DNA from: Fistularia commersonii
Lineage: Eukaryota > Chordata > Actinopteri > Syngnathiformes > Fistulariidae
DNA: 64,000 bases
NCBI GenBank assembly: GCA_037954325.1
Contig: JBBMNZ010000028.1
Coordinates: 7,564,001 to 7,628,000, forward strand
Direction: 5' to 3'
Shown here: in pieces, positions 37,801 through 49,575 of the stretch
Numbering within the stretch: position 1 is the stretch's first letter
How the letters are laid out: the number at the start of each line of letters is the position of its first letter
Made by a program: the position numbers and the translations under genes
The notes under the pieces: model-generated
What the model was told of the DNA's origin: nothing
The model's database searches: none
The model's input: only the letters and a program-made list of their open reading frames with translations

Positions 37801-39395
37801 CATGGCTGACGGAGTGCAGGACCTAGAGAACGTCCTTAAGATTGGTTTCCTCAATGACAAGGTATCTGCTTCTCGAGCGTGGGCAGTAAGACCAGACACA
37901 ACGTTGCTGTGCAGATGTCAAGGGGCAGTCACCCTGGACGTTAAGAAAGACACCCAGGCAGCTCAACGAGGCCCGTGTATCGTTTTTTCCACACCATAAG
38001 GCGCCCTGGATTATAAGGCGCACCTTCAAAGAATGGCCTCTTTTTTTTTTTTTAATTCATATATAAGGTGCACCACATTATGAGGCGCAGTATTATAGAA
38101 GCTACAGTAGTGCCTGGGGTTGTGTTATGCATCCACTAAATGGAGCTGAAACAGTCAGATAGGTCAGTCAAACTTTATTAATAGGATATAAAAAAAACAG
38201 TGTTCTGACAACTCCGTTCACTCCAAAACAAGTTAGTACATTCACAATACAGTACCGTACATACCGGTAGCTCTTAACCGGTATTTGCGCTGCCTTCGTT
38301 TGTCACAGTTCAAAGTGTTTCATAAAACGAAAGCACCAAGAAGGATCGCCTCTAAATTCATTGATGTTCATGTCACTAAGCTAGCACCGTTGCCTTCATT
38401 TGAATAGTCTACTTGCTGCCCTCTGTTCAACAACCCACTGTTTAAGTTTGTCCTCATAACTATTGCCATCTCGCTTTGTTTCCTCGGACACGCTGTTTAG
38501 TCTTCTTTACTTGCCGCAGGTCATCTTGTCACTTCCTCCACTTCCGCACCATTGATTCGTTAAAGTTGAATTCTCTCGCTGCTGCTCTATTCCCGTGTTC
38601 TACTGCGTGACTGGTTGCCTTGAGTTTAAACTCTGCGTCTTAACCGTGTCTATTGAAAGGTGCCGTTTTGGGGTCTTGATACACACACACACACAAGTGG
38701 TTTGTGACTGGAATTCCCCTTTGCCGGTTTTACCGCTGTTACTTTGGTGACGCGCGTGTGCGCACACACACACACACACAAATGGAAATGAAAATGCACA
38801 CTTCAAGCAGTCATATATCCCAACATACACTGCGCGATACTTCTTCTACGGGAGAAAATGGAGTCGGCGGCCGCTTCCCGTAGTTTCAAGACCTCTTGCG
38901 TCTCAATATTGATCCAAATATAAAGCGCACCGGGTTATAAGGCGCACTGTCGGTTTTTGAGAGGATTAAAGGCTTTTAGGTGCACCTTATAGTGCGGAAA
39001 ATACGGTACTTTTCTTAGATTGAGGTTCAAATGAGAAAGACGATGCGTTTTATATCAGAATCACAAGCTTGTCTGCCATCAGAATGAAACAGAAATACCA
39101 TACAATGGTTTTGTAATGTTGTCTGCCACATAAAGGAAAAGAAAGCTCTTTCATGAAGAGTTTGAAATTTAACAGTCCTTAAAGTAAAAAGCATCAGTTG
39201 CAGATTTTATTGAGTGATGTAAGAGCTTCTTTTTTTTTCTCCCCCAGTGACTAACTGGTAATCATTGTTCTGTCCTGGGCTCAGGTAGAAGAGAGGAAGC
39301 AGTCGTACTTGGACTCATACGACATCGTACTTGTAAAGGATGAGACCCTGGAAGTCCCAAACGCCATCCTCCTCTACCTCACCGGCAACAAGTGA
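34807..39395 (+). CDS. nt5c3b: 7-methylguanosine phosphate-specific 5'-nucleotidase (cytosolic 5'-nucleotidase IIIB)
   Basis: Nine coding exons (34807-34809, 35257-35355, 35437-35506, 35600-35646, 36096-36181, 37243-37332, 37418-37580, 37661-37861, 39285-39395) join in phase to 289 residues, close to the usual length. It is a HAD-superfamily phosphatase: motif I is DFDMT (nucleophile D38, D40), the middle has FSAGIGDILEE, and the acidic motif is GDSLGDLTMADG (D227 and D231). The family removes phosphate from m7GMP and CMP, clearing products of mRNA cap decay. The paralogue NT5C3A is similar; gene order next to klhl11 and fkbp10 favours NT5C3B. Exon 1 contributes only the initiator Met, ending exactly at ATG|GTAATA. 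A DNA transposon remnant occupies most of the last intron. Confidence 0.93.
37974..39008. mobile_element. Non-autonomous DNA transposon remnant (GCGCCTTATA-type termini, about 1 kb)
   Basis: The left end reads CCATAAGGCGCCCTGGATTA then TAAGGCGCACC. The right end reads TTATAAGGCGCACTGTCGG, then GGTGCACCTTATAGTGCGG and AAAATACGGTA. The ends are inverted copies of each other and match, from memory, a common vertebrate DNA-transposon terminus (TTTTCCGCACTATAAGGCGC). No transposase is present, and the interior includes two short CA tracts. It sits wholly within the last intron of nt5c3b. The superfamily (perhaps hAT) is uncertain, because I could not define the target duplication. Confidence 0.75.
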
Positions 39396-40758
39396 CGTCA
39401 CGTTACTGTTTCAGCTACTGGCTCTGGACTCTTCGGCGCCGTCAGATGAGGAGGCCTCTGCTAAGAATGTGTCAGTTGGAAGTTCAGTCATATGTTCATT
39501 TCAATTTTTAATTTCACTCAAAGCTGTGCGCCATGTAGATGGGGCATTGTTCCTCCTGTCCTGCTGACACCCCTATCACCCTCTTTCATCTTTGTCCACT
39601 GGGCTTCTTCTCAGACAGCGGGTCACCTGCTTCAGGACTGTACTGTATACAAAGGAGAGCCACATTTGCACTGACAGCTCAAGATGCAGAAAGTTGTCTC
39701 TCCGTGGTTGTTCGTGTTTTTATTTGTCAGATAGTCGGTTTAAGTCAGGCAGTCCTCGCAGTCGTCACTCACTAAAACTATTTTAAGAACATTAACGATA
39801 CTGTATATGTAAAAATACACGATTAGTTTTTCATTTTGTACTCATTGTTAGCCTCTTTGCAAGAAAATGCCATAAAGCGTCAACCTCAAACCTCACATTC
39901 TGAACATTTTTTCCAGACACACTGCTGACTTTCAGGGCAGAATAAATGGCTTAAGACAAGTGGAAATGCTTCAGTATTTTTGTAAGTTGGATAAAGAAGT
40001 GATCTTGTGGCAAGAACAAACTGCTACCTCAGAAGTGGTGTAAGTAAAGACAATAAAACATGATCTTCAGAAATTTCGAATTTTTACACTCCATGGGTTG
40101 TGTGCCATGTGTTTGGGAGAGTGAATGTGCCTCTCAACCTCCATCCCTGCCTCTGCCCGCAGGCGTCACCTCTGCATATGTTCAGACACGTCCGCATGTG
40201 GGGACAATTTTCTCCTGTCTGAAGAGGAGCGCTTAGATGAAATGAAGTTGTCTTGAATTTATTTAAAAAAAAAAGTTTATTTTCACAAATAAGATAAAGC
40301 TTTCCATGGCCATCGTACAGAAGAAAATTAAATCTATCCTCTGGCTCTGGAGCAGCAGGGCCTGCGGACCCTTCCAGAATGCCTTGTAATGTTTTTTTTT
40401 CACCACTGCAAATAATCTTTGTTGTAAAAACTTACTGTATTATTAGTGGTTTTTCTTTCTTTTAAGAAATGGAAGGAGCTTACGCAGAGAAGAATATGGG
40501 CAACAGACAGATCCCTGCCCAAGTTCCATCCAAGGTAGTTCAAGGTAACTGGTTTGACAGGACACACTTCTGTCACATTTCCACACACCCTTCTTATGAA
40601 TGATGTGTACTTGAGTGTCCTTCGGTCGTGGCACTGATGCGTGTGACAGGGATCCACCCTCTGGATGAGACTCAGCACCATTTCAATGTCTCAGACACTT
40701 CAGAAAGACAACCGCAGTAACTGCAAAATATGAAACTCTTTATGGAAATCTGTGCCCT
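39396..40758. other. Tail-to-tail 3' UTRs of nt5c3b (+) and fkbp10 (-)
   Basis: A plus-strand AATAAA at 40052-40057 serves nt5c3b. Minus-strand signals (TTTATT on the plus strand) at 40258-40263 and 40276-40281 serve fkbp10. The two genes thus end within about 200-230 bp of each other, with no gene between. Confidence 0.6.
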
Positions 40759-43700
40759 CTATAACTCGTCCCGGCTTGCCGGTTCAGGCTCCCTGTCTGT
40801 GTCGGCGTCGAGTTCTGCCTCTGTGATTTTGCCGTCCTTGTTCCAGTCCTGGTTATCGAACATGTTCTTGATAATGCTGTGCGTTTCCACGCCAGGTCGC
40901 AGGCGTCCTTTTCCCTCTTTCACTTGGAGCATGATGAAGGCTGCAAACTGTGGGAAAAAAAAAAGTGATACACGTGACCTTTCTGGGCATGAAAGAACAT
41001 GATGACAACGCTGATGAAGATGAGCAGAGCTTCTCTTTTCATGCATAGCTGGCACAGTGACACTGGAACAGCAGCTAAAATCTGAACTTTCAGTGGGAGC
41101 AACCCCCCTCCATCCACACAGATTACTGCGGCTTCTGTTTTGGTGAAGATCCTTTGTCACATGTGGCAAAAAGAAAAATAAAGCGAGTGACAAAGTGACA
41201 AAAGTCCCAACTGCAGACAAGACAAGACATGAAACACAAAACAAACCGAAACTACTTAACAGAGAGTGCATTTAGTTCTCCCTGCTGAGTTCACTGCCCG
41301 GCCACTCAACAGAATGATGGCTGCTTCACTGACCCACCCATGAACTTGTCAGCGACACCCACACAGCGTAGAGGGGGTCCAGTGCCGTGGGCACATGTCA
41401 AAGCCATTTGAGGGAATTAAAGTTCTTCCCAGCAACATTTACTCTGCCTGTCAAAACCCGGAGAGCAAAAATGACAAATCAGATGTCTTTCAAGGGGGAT
41501 CTCTGGAGAGAGGCAGGAAACTGATTTTCAGTCTACGGGCTGTAGAATTTTCTGTTCCGCAGCGGTAAGTGCTTCCGCCTCATGGCAAGAAGGTCCCTAG
41601 TTAAATTCTAACAGGGCCATTCTGTGAGCATTTTCTCTCATTGTCTGCATGGGTTTCCTCCATGTTCTCAGGTTTCCACCTACAGTCCAAAAACATGCAG
41701 CAGGTTCATTGGAAAACCTGAATTGCCCAGATGTGAATAGGCAATTTGAGAGAGTATCTGTCTATATGATGTGTGGATGAGAGGGTGAATGGTTGTTTGT
41801 CTCTATATGTGGCCCTGCGATCTACCGGGACCACCACAGGACCCTGAGTGCAGGATAAGTGGTATAGATAATGAATGAATGAATGAATGAATAAATGAAT
41901 GAACAAACAAATCACATTCTCATGGGAGTGTGTCTGCTCACCTCCTCCAGGGGGACCTCTTTGTCACCATTGAGGTCCATAGCAGGAAAGAGGTGGTCGG
42001 GGCCATCGCCCACCCACACAAACATGTAGCCCTTGGGAAGGCCCTTCTGCAGCTCCACCAGCTCCAGCTCGAAGAAGAGCACTGCGCTCCTGGGAACGCT
42101 GCCGGCTGGACACACACACGCAAGGGAGGAAAAAACGTTAAATAAAGCCATTTGTAAAGACCGTGCATCGTGGTTGTCGGGGAGTTTCAACAACTTGCCT
42201 CCATTTTCTCCGTGACCCCAGTGGGGGGGGACCACCACCTGTCTCTTCTCGCCCAGACACATGCCACTCAAACCTTTCTCCAGACCCGGGATCACCTGGC
42301 TGGTGCCGAGGGTCGTCACAGAAGGCGAATGGAGCTGTTCCCTAGCGAAGGCAACCATATTTCAGAATTAAAGGAGGCAGTAAAACACTGTTGGCGTCAA
42401 GTACCTAAAAATCTCAGGACTATGTATGTGATTATAGATAGTTACGATTTCTCCAGTTCATGCCTACTGAAATCTGTCAGTAAGGGAGCCAGAGGATGAT
42501 TACATGCAGGAAGCAGGAGGAGGTTGCAGTGCAGCAGATTGAACAGCAGAGGAAGCTCACGAGGAGTACAGCAGGGTGCCATCCATCAGGGAGCAGTTGT
42601 AACGATACTGAATGAAATCGTCAGCTTCGCTGATGCCGTTGCATTCCCGAGGCTTGTGGGTCACGGTTATCTCCACCGGGTCCTCGGGGTTGTGGAAGTC
42701 GATCACATGGATGTCGAAGACCAGCACGGCTGAACCGGGGATGAGGTTCTCTGCAGCGGGATGGCGGGAAATTCAAAGCAAGAGCGTCACAAACACAACG
42801 TCGGTCATCATGGTTTGTCTTGAATGCCGCACTCACCGACTCCATCTTCACCGTACGCCAGGTGAGGCGGGACGATAACCCTCCTCTTCTCCCCCATGCA
42901 CAGCCCCCGCAGGGCTCGGTCCATTCCTTTTATCACATATCCTGTGCCGATGTAAGTGTTATAGGTGCTGTTTCGCTGGTAGCTGTCGAAAGGAGGAAGT
43001 CAGAATCAAACTCGCAGTGGCGGGAGGGGGTCAAATGTAACAGGGTTCACCTAGAGTCGAAGACGGTGCCGTCCTGGAAGGTGCCATTGTAGTGGTAGCG
43101 GATGTAATCTCCAGCCGCTGTCTTGCGGGCACAGTCCTTTGGTACCTCCTTCACCTCGACTACCAGGTCATCCTTGGGGTTGAAGAAGTCAACCAGAAGA
43201 ACCTCAAATACCAGTGAGGCCTGGGGGGGGACTCGTGTACCTGGGCGAGCAAAGTATAAAACAATTACAGACTTCATGTATGAAATGTGCTCTATATATA
43301 ACCCTGCGTCGTACTTACTCAACTGTCGTACACGCTGAGTCGCTGCTATACGCCATCGAACTACAAATTTTCTGCCTTATAATTTGGATTAAATTGCAGG
43401 AAACAAACTCTTCAGAAAAAAAAATGGAAGAAAACAAAATCTGGTCTTTTCATCCCGAGGTCATCACACTGGATATTTTCTACCTCGTTCTCGTTTTAGA
43501 ATCTTGTCACCGGAAACACACATTGAGACGTTTAAACCCAGAAGGGTTTTGCTTAGTTGACTTAATTCAAGACAACACGAGCGACAAGAAGAATAAACAC
43601 AAGACACTGTTTGTGAAAAGCATTAGAACAAGGGGAAGCAATGCAAATTTTTCTTTTTCTTTTAATTCTTGTTTTCTTAAATTTGATTTAGGCTTTAAAG

Positions 43701-46563
43701 AAGTGGACAGGTGGAAAGTAGAGACAGACATTTCTGGCTTTATCCCGAGTCTTCAGTTGCTAATGTCATTTACTGATACTTAGTAAGGTGTTTCATATCT
43801 AGAAGTGTTCATGTTCGACTTGTTGGCGGCAGGATAATCATATGACAGATGATTTAATGATACAGCAACAAAACTGTCACATTTTTGACGAGAATCTATC
43901 AAATAGACCTATTTCTTCAAATATTTAGGACAACTTCCTGCCGAATAGTACGCCCTTTTAGTACCATAATCATTAATCAGGTAATTTTGCAAGTAACTTG
44001 GTTTTGGAGCGCAGATGGCCAGGAGTGGAAAGTTCTTGTTGGAGGTGGAGGCTGACAGGGACATTTTGATTGGCAGCTGAGTCAACGATGTCTGTTGGCC
44101 AGAAGTATTTTTTATTTTATGAAAAAAAAAAAACACTTTTCTAGAAATGGTGTTCACAGATTTGAAACGACCGCTGCTGCTCCGCCAAGACTCCCACAGA
44201 TGGCAAAATTCATAACACGGCTGTGCGGTTGTTTACAGAAAACCACAGTCCTGCCCTTGACTCCACTGATTGACAGCTGATTGAATGGCTAAATGCAAAT
44301 AAACCTGGAGGTTAACAATGGATGACTGGGATAACTGGAACTGGGCGACCGGCCGGGTGTTTTTAACAAGCTGGGAACTATACTCAGCATTCCTGCAAGA
44401 CAACAGGGATCTACATATAATGTTTTATAATGTTTATAATGTTTCACTTAATTATAACTTAAGAAAACACCAGATGATGTCACTTGTGATGCGAGGTTTC
44501 CATCCCAGGTTGACGGCCTCTCTGGCCAATCAGAGTGCCGAGCCATGAGGAAACAAATTCCGGAATAAATTATCCTTTTGCGGTTCATAAAAGAAGGAGA
44601 TGAGGTCAGTACCGTGCCCGGTCTCTCCGTACGCCAGGAATGGCGGGACAATGATGACCCGCCTCTCTCCGACGCACATGCCGAGAAGACCCTCGTCCAT
44701 GCCCTTGATGAGGTCGCCTTGGCCCAGGTAGGTGTCGTAGGTTGTGTTCCGGGAATAGCTAAACCAGACACAGTGCACGGTTATTGAAAAGAAACTCTCC
44801 TCGATTATCGGGAGGAGGCGGCAGTCCGTGTGACGCTACCTCACCTGGAGTCAAAGGCTTCCCCAGTGAGCAGGGTGCCGTTGTAGTGGTAGCGGACATA
44901 ATCTGATGAGGTGGTGGTGCGACTGCATTGCTCAGGTTTGCTGAGAATGCGGATCTGGACTTCATCTTTGGCGTTCCAGATGTCCAGCAGGAGCACATCG
45001 TATACCAGCACAGCATCCGGAGGAATAATACCTCCTGTCAGATAAACAGCATAAAAAAAACAACAACACAACATGATGTATTGTCACAGGAAGGCAGCTG
45101 CTACCATCAGGTTATCCGTACCTGTTCCGACACTTCCATACGCCAGGTGAGGCGGGACTGTGATCCGCCGCCGCTCATTGACACACATCCCCTGGAGGCC
45201 GCGGTCCATGCCCGCGATGAGCCTCCCCAGGCCGACCTGGCTGACGTACACTTTGCTCCGATTGTGACTGCGGACGGCAGAAGAGAGGAATAGTTAACGT
45301 GGTGCTCCGAGGATAGGAAACAACAAAATCAGCATGTTTTGGAAAACTTTGAAAAACTGATGAACATTAACTATATAGCCTACATGATCCCTTTATCATA
45401 TTATTTCCAATCAGATATTCAGCTGAATGTACTTTGACACCAGTTGATCAAAACTGAACATCAAAACTTTTAATCCCCAAGATCAACACAACAATGAATA
45501 TTAATACTGTCAGTTACTGCACAATGAGTTCATGTCCTGGTGCTCTGAGCAGATTCTTTAGACTATACTTTAATTTCATACACAACGAGTATCGACTGAG
45601 TAATCAAAATAACAAATAGTCTACGAAACATCAACCTCATCCTCTGGATTCTACTTAGATGATAGAGAAGTCACATATACAACTGAGACTCAAACAAAAT
45701 TGCAGAAACAAAGATACAAAGAAAATAATTTTGCAAAAATGAAAAGTGTTGATCTTTTGCATGGATTTCTTTTTTTTTTTTATCGATATAAAGTATATCT
45801 GGTAAAAATTCAGACTGTTTTCCACCAGTCAGCAGCGCAGAGCCTCCACTTCAACTCCCGCTGTGAAAACTTCATGAAAATAAACACATGTTGCCAAGAA
45901 CACTGTGTGACTGGAGGGAGCGTCACATGTTGCATCCAGATCTGTGTCATAAACTACCGGTATTTCATTATTATATTCTATGAATTAAACAAAACAAAAA
46001 CATTTAATGCGGTTGCACTTGCATTATATTTTACGGTTTTATTATTTACTTTTCTTGTAATATCTCGAAACAACACATGAGAAGACGAGAAAAACGAGCG
46101 AAAAATCTGGGCTTATTATGTCAGCTGATTACTGTGGCCATAATTCTAGCCAAAAAAATGTAAAAAATCTATGTATACAAAAAATTTGCATTTGCTTTAC
46201 TGTTACTTATTCTGTGCTAGTAAACAAATAAAAAACAAAGCGAACATGAAAGCGGATAACGACAGAACCAATCCATGCTAACATTTCCGGGTGCCGCGCT
46301 GTGTTTGGTTCCGGCCACCGCTGTTGTCCGAATCCGAATTGAATTAAAATAAAATAAAATGTAATAATTCCACTTAACCTGGAGTCGAAAGTCTTCCCGT
46401 CAGTGTGGAAGGTACCGTTGAAGTGATAACGGATGAAGTCTTCGTTCTCGACCTCCCGGGGGCAACGCTTCGGTAGGTCGTACCGGTCCACGACGACGTC
46501 CGTCAGCGACCCGAGACTGCAGCCCACGGCGGCGACGTGGAGGAGGAGGAACACCGGGAGCAT
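40759..46563 (-). CDS. fkbp10: Peptidyl-prolyl cis-trans isomerase FKBP10 (FKBP65)
   Basis: Ten exons on the minus strand (46563-46379, 45267-45122, 45034-44845, 44758-44613, 43240-43051, 42982-42837, 42750-42561, 42341-42199, 42105-41942, 40947-40759) give 562 residues. It has an N-terminal signal peptide (MLPVFLLLHVAAVGCS), four FKBP domains with repeated RYH(F/Y)NG and GMD.GL.GMC motifs, two EF-hands (loops DLNGDKEVPLEE and DWNKDGKITEAE) and a C-terminal ER-retention signal, RDEL. FKBP10 is an ER prolyl isomerase and collagen chaperone that supports lysyl hydroxylase 2; human loss causes brittle-bone and contracture disease. FKBP domains are encoded by repeating exon pairs of 190 and 146 nt. 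Intron 8 uses a GC donor. It is head to head with p3h4. Confidence 0.96.
41557..41907 (+). repeat. Teleost SINE-like dispersed repeat, copy 3, with GAAT tail
   Basis: A degenerate tRNA-like head (AGTGCTTCCGCCTCATGGCA, AGAAGGTCCC) is followed by CAGTCCAAAAACATGCAGCA, GTGAATGGTTGTTTGTCTCT and ATGTGGCCCTGCGAT, ending in (GAAT)n. It lies in the last fkbp10 intron, ending 35 bp from exon 9. Confidence 0.75.
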
Positions 46564-46884
46564 CGTGGAGAGGCGCGGGGGACCAGCGTCGCGAAGCCCG
46601 GGTGTTCCAAGGCGCCGCCGGAGAGACGGGGCGGATGAAGCACCGGAGCCGATTCACTCACTCGCCATGATTGGTCAATACCTGTGGAGAGCTGGCGGAG
46701 TGTTTCCGGTTACTTTTCAAAATAAAAGCATCTGGCGGGATCAGGTGGTCAAGTTACCCGTTAAAACGTATTTTTTATTGAAAGCAGGACCTTCGCGAGC
46801 TGGATTAGCTGATAATTCTGTCAGTGTTTTAAACTGTGTTTCTCATAATAAGCAGCCACTATGCAAATTAATAGGCATTCTCTC

Positions 46885-47560
46885 TTACTGTTTTTTAAGT
46901 CTGTCTTAAAACCTCATCTTTTTTTTCTGGTTTTAAAAAGTGTTTAGATTTTACTTAGGTGTTTCTTTTCTAGAGCCTTTTTTAATGACTGGGATTCTTA
47001 TAAAGTGTATTTTGACATCACTGTACAATACTGTTGTCAGGTTTGTTTTTAAATGTGCTTAATAAATAAAAGTAAATTTGACTGTATTTGTTTTATTGTT
47101 GTGCTTGTCTTGATTTGTGTTATGGTTTCATTATTTACTTCTATGGGTATCAATAAGATCATAACATGTCATCCCACTATCCATCTGGCTGTATTTGGCC
47201 CTGGTAACCTGTTTATCTCAAAGCCTGACACATCTCATCTTATATTTTTTTTTAACTTTTTTTTTTTTTTTACTGTTTAAACACTTTTCTACTATTATTT
47301 ATTATTGTTATGTTTTTCTTGTAATTCTGGACTCAAGTGGACTCAAGTAGACTGGACTCAAGACTCAAGTGTCATGTAACAATTTCCTTTGGGAAAAATA
47401 AAGTTGTTCTTATTCTTATTCATATTCTTATTCTTATTCTTATTGATTTGTTTCTGTTCATTTCATCTTATTTTTGTAATTTTGATTTCTTTCGATATGG
47501 AGCATCCAGGAAGACATAGTTTCCTCTGAGATCAAGGAAGCATTTCTGATTCTGATTGGA
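46885..47560 (+). mobile_element. Remnant 3' ends of non-LTR retrotransposons
   Basis: Three tail-like signatures occur in a row. The first is AAATGTGCTTAATAAATAAA near 47052, preceded by a possible SVLKPHLF-type end of a reverse transcriptase ORF. The second is TTTCCTTTGGGAAAAATAAA followed by (TTCTTA)n at about 47384-47442. The third is TTTCCTCTGAGATCAAGGAA followed by TTCTGATTCTGATT at 47543-47557. Fish LINE tails commonly end with such a motif plus a short simple repeat (from memory). No intact ORF remains. Confidence 0.5.
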
Positions 47561-48344
47561 AATGACTGGGGTTCCAAGCTGGACTTTTTCATTCCCATTA
47601 TGTTGCTCTAAACAAAGGATAAATTTGGTATCTGTCTCTCAGCGCTCAGGTTTCAGGGCCCGATGTGGCCCAAATTCACCTGGTCAGGATTTCCACAGGT
47701 TTGTCACTTACACTGTGGAATAATGCATCCCTGTTTTCAATGTCGTACATTTGGAGGCTGAGTTGCTACAAAATTCTTAACAGAAGTCAGGACAGTATAT
47801 AAACCTGAGATAACTCGTATTGCTGATATCAGTGCATTTGTATTGTAGCGTTTTAGTCAGGGAAACACCCGGGTGACGGTAAAACGTCTGTTTTTTTTGA
47901 GCAATAGCTGTTGTTGGCCAGAGCCACGTCACACAAGCCTACAATACAACTAAATGTTCCCGCTCAATTCCAGGTGAAAAACAAAAAAAAAAACAAAAAA
48001 ACAGAATTCATTGAACCCCAAACTGCACCCACAAAATTCCCAGCAACCCCAAAGTCACACAGAAAACAAGCAACAACATTAACCACAATATTTTGGACAA
48101 TATTTTGTGGCCCCCTGCCTGAAAGCAAATCAGATCAAATTCAACAAAATGCACGGAGAACTGAGAAGACAGAACTGAGGCATAGTGTTGTTGAAATTGC
48201 ACCTACTTTTCTTCATGAATCTCAGGTTGTTCGTCGGGTATTTCTTAAAGGAACAGTTCATTACATATAAAAAGTTTTTTTTATAATTCCCTGTTCTCCT
48301 TTACACAGAAACAAAGGAACATTTTGGATTTAGTGTTACTTCTA

Positions 48345-48440
48345 GGTAATTACGCTATGATTTTACTGGTCCGCCCCCCTTGACATCAAATTAGGCCGGT
48401 TGTGGCCCCCGGACCAAAGTGAGTTTGACACCCTGCGTAC
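48345..48440. repeat. Fragment of a dispersed teleost repeat
   Basis: The words GATTTTACTGGTCCGCC, ACATCAAATTAGGCCGG, TTGTGGCCCCCGGACC and GAGTTTGACACCCTG match, from memory, the edge of a common fish interspersed repeat, probably a DNA transposon. Its other end was not identified. Confidence 0.45.
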
Positions 48441-49575
48441 CACTATTATTTTTCGGCGTGGTTTTACTTTGTATTAAATCAACTAAACTTCCGTCTTTGT
48501 TGCGTCTCCCTTTGTCTGACTTGAACCTTCCAGCGGGTCTCGGCCTCCAGAGGCGAGCAGCAGGGTGGGAGAGGCCCCGGGGCCCCCGCCCACTTTTTAA
48601 ATGGAATTCTGCAAACGTGTAATGCTTGGCTCAGAGGACTGCCCTCCTGACTTTACTCACGTAGGAGATGAACAGGGAAACACGGGGCGTCCTCTTTCTC
48701 CAAAACGTTTCCCTCGGCGTTGCGCTGTGGAAGTGTCATAGTAACAATGTTAGTTATTTAATCTACTATTTCTTTGCTTTCTGTCCACGCATTCTTGCAC
48801 TACTACATTGATAACATACATCTCGGTGCTGCTCGTAAACCTATTAAATAAAAACAGTTTTGTCTCATACTTTGGCGGGGAATCGATGAATATCACACAG
48901 AAACAACTTTATCATACAAGTTACAACTTCTTTTCTCAATACTTTACTTTGACTTTTGATGAATTGCTGTGACTTTTTTACCGTTAATCTCTGCCAGGTT
49001 TGGTTCTGGTTACAATCTACCTTCTCATGGTCCGAAGGCAATTTTTCACGACTCTGTCAAGCTCTCCAGATTTAGAAACATGTACCGGAAGTATAGTATT
49101 CTTTCTCCAAAGTAATTGTCTACGGTATTCTATCAGGCTCTTGAAAAGTTAAAGTGAGGGATTTATTTTCAATCATTTCTGTTTTGACGGAACCACAGAA
49201 GAAAACGGTGACATCTCCTAATATATTGATTATAAAATTTCCCCCAAGTATTAGTTTAAAAGTACTGACATGGAAATATAAAGTACAAATTTTCGTTCAG
49301 TGGTGTTTCAAAGAAGTAGAAGTAGTTTATTGCCATATGTACAGTACTTTGAAACAAGAGTGTTCGAGGAAAATTGTGGATCATGAGTTTTTTTTTCACT
49401 TATTGCCTTAATTTGCGTTCACCACCGACCCCGGGACTTTACTTTGAAAGTCCTAACCGGATGTCGTCGTAATCCTCTCACGAACTTTCCGCAGCCTCCC
49501 TGCAGGCGGACAGCTGAAACTTTCCCCCCTCTTCTTCATCCTCAAGCGGGGAGAAAGTTCAGCCCGAAGCCCACC

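Larger units (their letters stand above)
46564..49575. promoter_or_regulatory. Shared upstream region of fkbp10 (-) and p3h4 (+)
   Basis: The two genes start in opposite directions from this 3.0-kb interval. GC-rich sequence flanks each start: 46.56-46.70 kb with an inverted CCAAT near 46671, and 49.43-49.57 kb. The middle holds LINE tails (46885-47560) and a short dispersed repeat (48345-48440). The head-to-head arrangement is also found in human, so shared regulation of the two collagen-processing genes is plausible but not shown. Confidence 0.45.

Noticed and set aside
40948..41271. Extended open frame upstream of the last fkbp10 exon
   Set aside because: It runs into the intron; the acceptor at 40948-40949 restores the conserved EF-hand frame.
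49444..49575. Upstream in-frame ATG for p3h4
   Set aside because: It would put 44 residues before a clear signal peptide. The ATG at 49576 has a CCACC context and gives the expected secretory N-terminus.
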